DNA of 64,000 nucleotides from Candidatus Stramentimicrobium fermentans (GTDB lineage: Bacteria; Atribacterota; Phoenicimicrobiia; Phoenicimicrobiales; Stramentimicrobiaceae). Shown piece after piece: positions 58,416-64,000 of this stretch (its first letter is position 1; each line of letters starts with the position of its first letter). The notes under the pieces were generated by a model. It searched no databases. It was not told the DNA's origin and saw only the letters and a list, made by a program, of their open reading frames with translations. The stretch is taken from positions 22,832 through 86,831 of the forward strand of contig JAAYOB010000017.1 in assembly GCA_012520575.1 (NCBI GenBank). Reading direction: 5' to 3'. The position numbers and the translations under genes were made by a program.

Positions 58416-59468
58416 ATGCAATTATTAAAGAGACTCTGTGAAGCTCCCGGTATTTCCGGTTATGAAAATCAGATAACCGAACTGGTGCAGGAAGAACTTA
58501 AGGAAATTTGTGATAAGGTAGATCTGGACCGCCTGGGGAATGTTATTGCTCTAAAAAAAGCCACCACCGCAGAAGAGGGTGTTAAGCCGAAAAGGGTTAT
58601 GTTGGCAGCCCATATGGACCAGATCGGCTTTCTGGTAAAGTCTATTGATCAGAACGGATTTATCCGTTTTGCCAAAGTGGGGGGCTTTGACCCTAAAACA
58701 TTGGTTGCCCAGAGGGTAATCGTGCATGGAAAGAAAAAGACCATCGGGGTAATCGGCACTAAACCCATCCATGTCTTAAGCGATGAGGAGCTAAAGAAAG
58801 CGCCCAATATGAAAGACTTTTTTATAGATGTCGGCTTAAGCAAGGAAGAGGTAGAAGCTATCATTCAGCCGGGAGATGCCATTACTTTTGATAGGGATTT
58901 TGTTCAGCTCAATGAGCAGGCGGTAACCTCTTTAGCTCTGGATAATAGAGCGGGGGTCTATGTCCTCATCGAGGCGGTGCGCAGGGTAAAAGAGCATAAA
59001 GTAGATATTTATGCGGTTGCCACTTCTCAGGAGGAGGTAGGATTAAGAGGCGCCATAACCTCATCCTATGCCGTTGAACCGGACTTCGGCATAGCGCTCG
59101 ATGTGACTGTAGCCATGGATACCCCGGGCATTAAAGAAGAAGAAAAGGTATGTGCTTTGGGAAAAGGGACAGCCATTGCGGTAATGAACTCTTCTATGAT
59201 TGCCCACCGCGGAATGTACCTCTTTTTAAAAGAATTGGCGGAAAAATATAATATCAAATACCAGATGGATGTTATGGAAAGAGGCGGAACTGACGCCGGT
59301 GCCATACAGAAGACCCGCAGCGGGGTGATTACCGGCGGTATTTCCGTACCTTCCCGCTATATCCATTCTGTAGTAGAAATGTGCCGTATAGATGATTTGG
59401 AAGCTAGTATACAATTACTGGTTGCTTTTCTGGAAAATGTGCATTTAGCTGATTTCTATAACTCATAA
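58416..59468 (+). CDS. M42 family aminopeptidase
   Basis: LCEAPGISGYENQITELV, AAHMDQIGFLVKSI, LDNRAGVYVLIEAV, SQEEVGLRGA, ERGGTDAGAIQ, RYIHS. Start at the internal ATG 58416 preferred over 58389. Confidence 0.92.
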   Translation: MQLLKRLCEAPGISGYENQITELVQEELKEICDKVDLDRLGNVIALKKATTAEEGVKPKRVMLAAHMDQIGFLVKSIDQNGFIRFAKVGGFDPKTLVAQRVIVHGKKKTIGVIGTKPIHVLSDEELKKAPNMKDFFIDVGLSKEEVEAIIQPGDAITFDRDFVQLNEQAVTSLALDNRAGVYVLIEAVRRVKEHKVDIYAVATSQEEVGLRGAITSSYAVEPDFGIALDVTVAMDTPGIKEEEKVCALGKGTAIAVMNSSMIAHRGMYLFLKELAEKYNIKYQMDVMERGGTDAGAIQKTRSGVITGGISVPSRYIHSVVEMCRIDDLEASIQLLVAFLENVHLADFYNS

Positions 59469-59480
59469 AGATAGCAGATT

Positions 59481-60140
59481 ATGAAAGAACAGGATATCAG
59501 CGACCGGCTCCGGTCTATACACCGGAAGCTGCTGCAATTTTATGGTCCTTTACATTGGTGGCCCGCTGAAACAAAATTAGAAATCATAATCGGCGCAATC
59601 CTGACCCAGAATACCAACTGGCAGAATGTAGTGAAGGCAATAGAGAATTTAAAAAGAGAAGGGCTGCTCAATGTATCAGCCCTTTTTCATATTAAAGAGG
59701 AGTGCCTGGCAGAATTAATCCGCTCCAGCGGATACTATAATCTTAAAGCCAGGCGGCTGAAGAATTTTATCAGGTTTCTCCGCTCTCAATATGGAGGCTC
59801 ACTGAAAGAGCTGTTCAGTGGTGATTGGAGGGCTTTGAGAAAAGAATTGCTCAAGGTAAATGGTATTGGACCGGAGACTGCTGACAGCATTTTACTCTAT
59901 GCCGGTGAAAAACCTGTCTTTGTGGTCGATGCTTATACTTGCCGGATCTTTCAGCGGCATGGCTATTTTACCGGCAAAGATGGTTATGACCGGGTTCAGC
60001 ACTTTTTTATGACCTACCTGCCGCCCCAGGTAAGCCTATACAATGAATTTCATGCCCAGTTGGTCATGGTAGGCAAAGATTACTGTCTGAAGAATAATCC
60101 CAGATGTTCAGAGTGTCCCCTATCTGTCTTTTTAGAGTAA
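59481..60140 (+). CDS. HhH-GPD base-excision DNA glycosylase with [4Fe-4S] motif (EndoIII-like, possibly MagIII-like)
   Basis: IIIGAILTQNTNWQNVVKAI, VNGIGPETADSILLYAGEKPVFVVDAYTCRIF, CLKNNPRCSECPL. Confidence 0.87.
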   Translation: MKEQDISDRLRSIHRKLLQFYGPLHWWPAETKLEIIIGAILTQNTNWQNVVKAIENLKREGLLNVSALFHIKEECLAELIRSSGYYNLKARRLKNFIRFLRSQYGGSLKELFSGDWRALRKELLKVNGIGPETADSILLYAGEKPVFVVDAYTCRIFQRHGYFTGKDGYDRVQHFFMTYLPPQVSLYNEFHAQLVMVGKDYCLKNNPRCSECPLSVFLE

Positions 60141-60283
60141 CGAACCCCGTCTTCTCTTGAGGTTTCCCTTCTAATCATATAGAATACTACTAAATACTTC
60201 TTAACACTTCACAAATAGTGTCCGGTTATTTATTACTTATTTTGAATTTTTATTGTGAATAAAGGTTTATTGTGGTGATATAG

Positions 60284-61426
60284 ATGGATGAAAAAAAATT
60301 TCAAATGGAGATTCTGCAAAAAGAAGATAGCAATCTTTCCCCCTTCGCTGCTAAAAATTGTGATGCTCATCGCAAGATACCTATAGAACATCCCTTGCGA
60401 GGTCCCTTTGCCCGGGACCGTGACCATATTCTCTATTCCGGTTCCTTCCGACGCTATATAGGCAAGACTCAGGTAATTTACAATGCCGCCAGTTTTGATG
60501 AACAGTTAGCCAATCGCAGCATCCATACCTTACAGGTTTCTCAGATTGCCCGCTCCATCGGCAAAGTTTTAGGATTAAATTTAGATCTGATAGAGGCCAT
60601 TGCCTTAGGGCACGACTTGGGGCATTCCCCCTTCGGCCATGATGGGGAAAGATTTTTACAGGAGATTGCACTGGAACACAAACTCAGTCCCTTCTTCCAT
60701 AATATACATAGCTTAAGGGTGGTGGATGTGCTCTCCGATGCCAACAGGGGAATGAATTTAACCTTTCAGGTCCGGGATGGGATTATTTCTCACGACGGTG
60801 AGGTCAATGAAGTAAGCGTGCAGCCGGTAAAGAATAAATCTGAAGAGGATATTCAGGACTACATCAGGCGAAAAAAAGAGGGAGAACATGCACTTACCTT
60901 TCCGGGCACCTTAGAAGGATGTCTGGTCCGCATTACCGATTCTATTTCTTATATCGGTCAGGATTTTGAAGATGCAGTACGTATCGGATTGATAAAAAAG
61001 AAAGATATGCCGGGCAAAGTTAAAAAGACCTTGGGTGAGAATAATAGTGAAATAATCAATACCCTGGTGCAGGATATCATTTTCCAATCCTATGGACGGA
61101 ATGAAATAAAATATTCCCCATCTATTGCCCAATGTGTCTTTCAGCTGAAGAATTTTAATCTGGAAGTGATATACGAAAATAAAATACTGAAAAGAGAAAG
61201 AGGGAAAATCAGAGAAGCCTTCTTCTTTTTGTTTGAGCATTTCAGAAAGGATATCAAAAAGGGCAACTATAATTCCATTGTTTTTCAAGAATGGATTTGG
61301 AACAGAGGAGAGGACCGGGGGAGCAAGTATCTTAGTGATTATTCCCCGGAAGAGGTAGTGATAGACTATCTGGCTTCCATGACCGACCGCTATTTTCTAA
61401 ATGCCTATACTAATTTAGAAAAGTAA
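60284..61426 (+). CDS. dGTPase / HD-domain deoxynucleoside triphosphohydrolase family
   Basis: RDRDHILYSGSFRRYIGKTQV, NRSIHTLQVSQIARSI, ALGHDLGHSPFGHDGE, RITDSISYIGQDFEDAV. Confidence 0.92.
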   Translation: MDEKKFQMEILQKEDSNLSPFAAKNCDAHRKIPIEHPLRGPFARDRDHILYSGSFRRYIGKTQVIYNAASFDEQLANRSIHTLQVSQIARSIGKVLGLNLDLIEAIALGHDLGHSPFGHDGERFLQEIALEHKLSPFFHNIHSLRVVDVLSDANRGMNLTFQVRDGIISHDGEVNEVSVQPVKNKSEEDIQDYIRRKKEGEHALTFPGTLEGCLVRITDSISYIGQDFEDAVRIGLIKKKDMPGKVKKTLGENNSEIINTLVQDIIFQSYGRNEIKYSPSIAQCVFQLKNFNLEVIYENKILKRERGKIREAFFFLFEHFRKDIKKGNYNSIVFQEWIWNRGEDRGSKYLSDYSPEEVVIDYLASMTDRYFLNAYTNLEK

Positions 61427-61632
61427 GCCGGGTAAAATAGAATATTATTAAGATATTTTTTTATCGGCCAAAATCCATAGCTGATTGAGTTTTTTTAATT
61501 TAGCTAAAAATAGCAGCAAAAATATATGGCACTAAAAATGAATTCCATACTATAATAGGATAAAACTGAAAAAGAGTCTTTAGTCTCTATCCTGAAATAA
61601 ATAATTGAAAAATAGGATAAGGAGAAAGCTGC

Positions 61633-63144
61633 TTGTCCATTAAAAAATATAATATCCATTACTTTAACCGTACTACTAACAAAAAGAAAAAAGAAATAAA
61701 AAAGGCCCGAAGATTATTTAATTTTAAAAACATTCTTAATTATAAAAAGGAAGTATCTTTTATTGCAGTTCTAATTTTAGCTCTGGCAGGAGTCAAGCTG
61801 TTCTACAATACCACCAATACCACCGGCACAACCCCGGTACCGGCAGTGGAAGTAGAAAGCGAACAGAATAATAACCGAATTGTTAACAAAATGGCTGAGC
61901 CGGAAGGGAGAAACACCGAAGGACTGAAAAAAGAGAGTTTTAAAGACCCGGCAGGAGAATATAGGGATGAAGCCGGCAGCCTGACAATGGGTTTGGAGCA
62001 ATTGGATTCAGAGAGATTGGCACTGGCCTATCAGGGCTCAGGCAGAAGAGAAGAATCCATAAAAAAAATATCCGGTAAGCTTAACTCCGGGCAAACACTC
62101 TATGAGCTTTTAGTTAAAGAGGGGATTAGTCCTCATGAAATATTAGATTTAGGGGAAAAAGTGAAATCGGTAGTCGATATCGGTCGTTTAAATGAAGGGG
62201 TAAGATTTACTGTTCATTGTAATAGTGAGGGGGAAATTGTGCAATTCGACTATCAGCCCAATAGTTTAGATGCTTATTATATCAAGATTCCCGCTAATGA
62301 ACTAAGTGCCATTGAGGTCAGCAAAGAGGAGATATTCCGGGAAATTGTTTGTATGGAAGGGAGAATTGAGAGCTCACTCTATCAGGCGATGATGAAATAT
62401 GATAATTCCGGACAATTGGCAGTTCAACTGGCGGAAATTTTTGCTTGGGATATAGACTTCCTGACCGAATGCCAGAATGGCGACTCTTATAAAATATTGG
62501 TAGAAAGACAATACCGGGGGGATTTTTACCGTTGGGGTGATATACTGGCAGCGGTGTATGAAGGGGAACTACTCAGTACTCATACCGCTATCCTTTTTGA
62601 AGACCCTAACGGAAATAGCGACTACTATACTCCCGATGGCCATTGTCTGAGAAAGGCGTTTTTAAAGGCACCGCTCAACTACAAATATATAAGCTCAGGG
62701 TATACGGAAAATCGGTATCATCCTATTTTAAGAATCTGGCGTCCCCATCTGGCCATAGACTATGCCGCACCTACCGGCACGCCCGTTGTAACAGTAGGGG
62801 CCGGTACCGTTATTACTAAGCGCTATGATAGCGGTTATGGAAACTACATAGAGGTCAGGCATCCCAATGGTTATGTAACCGGATACGGCCATCTCTCCAA
62901 ATTTGCCCAGGGATTAAAAGCGGGGAAACGAGTGGAGCAGGGCGAAATAATCGGCTATGTCGGTGCTACAGGTTTGGCTACCGGTCCTCATCTTGATTTT
63001 TCTATAAGCAAAGACGGTAAAAGATTAAATTTTTTAAACTTAAATCCACCGCGAGCCAGCTCAGTGAGTGCCGATTACTTACCAAGTTTTGAAAGGGTAA
63101 GGGATAACTACCTTTCGCTTTTAAAAAAAGACCATAGCATTTAA
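61633..63144 (+). CDS. M23 family peptidoglycan metallopeptidase
   Basis: N-terminal TM, RIWRPHLAIDYAAPTGTPVVTVGAGTV, GNYIEVRHPNGYVTGYGHLS, GYVGATGLATGPHLDFSI. Confidence 0.93.
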   Translation: MSIKKYNIHYFNRTTNKKKKEIKKARRLFNFKNILNYKKEVSFIAVLILALAGVKLFYNTTNTTGTTPVPAVEVESEQNNNRIVNKMAEPEGRNTEGLKKESFKDPAGEYRDEAGSLTMGLEQLDSERLALAYQGSGRREESIKKISGKLNSGQTLYELLVKEGISPHEILDLGEKVKSVVDIGRLNEGVRFTVHCNSEGEIVQFDYQPNSLDAYYIKIPANELSAIEVSKEEIFREIVCMEGRIESSLYQAMMKYDNSGQLAVQLAEIFAWDIDFLTECQNGDSYKILVERQYRGDFYRWGDILAAVYEGELLSTHTAILFEDPNGNSDYYTPDGHCLRKAFLKAPLNYKYISSGYTENRYHPILRIWRPHLAIDYAAPTGTPVVTVGAGTVITKRYDSGYGNYIEVRHPNGYVTGYGHLSKFAQGLKAGKRVEQGEIIGYVGATGLATGPHLDFSISKDGKRLNFLNLNPPRASSVSADYLPSFERVRDNYLSLLKKDHSI

Positions 63145-63217
63145 CATTTTCAGTTTATTTTAGTATAATAAATATTAGCAAGTAACATATCGAAGTAGTT
63201 TAAGGAGGGTAATGGAA

Positions 63218-64000
63218 ATGAACGGCAAGAGATTGTCTGTCAAGTGTTCTCTGATCATACTGGTCTTGATTTTATTTTTTCAGTCGGCTATTTTGAGCGG
63301 TTCAGCTCAAGGAATACAAATCTATAGTGATGCTGCGCCGGAAGCAGTAGAGTTGCTGCAGGAAGCAACGGAAAAAATGGAAGAAGCGCTGGCTGCCTAT
63401 CAGGGTGCCAACTACCCGGGGAGAAAACTGTGGGCCGAAGCTATTGAACTGGCAGAAGAAGCTATAGCAATTGACCCTGATTTTGTGGAAGCACACTACT
63501 ATCTGGCTCTCATGTTTCAGCATACCAACTGGTATTACAGAGAAGCGGAACAATGGAACAGATACCTGAGTCTAATTGAGAGGACAGATTTGTCCTCCCC
63601 CCAGGTAAAACAGAATCTGGCTCATGCCTATTACCGTTTGGGCTATAATTCCTATGAGGATGGCGACTATGACCAGAGTCTCATCTATTTTCTGAATTCC
63701 ATTAAGGAATATCCTGATTATATCGATTCCAATTACTGGGCTGCCAGGGTTTTTTATGAAATCGATGATTTGGAAAACTCCCTGTACTATTGGGACAGAG
63801 TTTTGGAATTAGACCGTTTCTACCCCCGGGCACAATACTTTCATGATAAGGTGGAGGCCTCTCTGAAATACGGTAAAGAAGCCTATAGCTGGTATGAACA
63901 GGGTTATAACGAATACGAGAAAAGAAACTACAGCCGTGCTATCGACTCTTATCGGCAGGCAGTGAGATTGAATCCCAAATTTATTGATGCCTACTACTGG
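63218..64000 (+). CDS. Exported TPR-repeat protein (3' end outside window)
   Basis: ATG at 63218 behind AAGGAGG; MNGKRLSVKCSLIILVLILFFQSAILSGSAQ signal peptide and TPR repeats, open to the window end. Absent from the supplied ORF track because it is incomplete. Confidence 0.82.
   Translation, partial: MNGKRLSVKCSLIILVLILFFQSAILSGSAQGIQIYSDAAPEAVELLQEATEKMEEALAAYQGANYPGRKLWAEAIELAEEAIAIDPDFVEAHYYLALMFQHTNWYYREAEQWNRYLSLIERTDLSSPQVKQNLAHAYYRLGYNSYEDGDYDQSLIYFLNSIKEYPDYIDSNYWAARVFYEIDDLENSLYYWDRVLELDRFYPRAQYFHDKVEASLKYGKEAYSWYEQGYNEYEKRNYSRAIDSYRQAVRLNPKFIDAYYW

Overview
AT-rich bacterial window with no rRNA, tRNA or CRISPR seen. The taxon cannot be proven from the sequence; gene content would fit an anaerobic fermentative bacterium such as Atribacterota or a Firmicutes-like lineage (inference). 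Four blocks: (A) ~1-27.7 kb, a large catabolic/sugar-acid island. It holds SelA-like PLP enzymes, a PFK-family kinase with an altered motif, a class V aminotransferase, a hydroxyacid dehydrogenase, two SDRs, a 2-oxoacid dehydrogenase with a split E2, a MOFRL glycerate-type kinase, two highly divergent enolase paralogs, butyrate kinase plus phosphate butyryltransferase, a DeoR/GlpR regulator, a TRAP transporter, a TTT (TctCBA) transporter, an MR/MLE enolase-superfamily enzyme and a LarA-family protein. (B) ~28-33 kb, an accessory segment with a decayed IS200/IS605 element, a small zinc-ribbon membrane protein, a DGQHR (DndB-like) + ARPP-1 + vWA trio, a palindromic repeat and a PEGA-domain protein. 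(C) 33.8-38.5 kb, a minus-strand ABC sugar importer and a Gfo/Idh/MocA dehydrogenase. (D) 38.8-64 kb, more ordinary envelope, transport, nucleotide and DNA-repair genes. Main candidates for new biology: the paired enolase-like proteins that have lost canonical catalytic residues while keeping metal ligands and lysines, inside a predicted pathway ending in acyl-phosphate ATP synthesis; and the DGQHR/ARPP-1/vWA trio.
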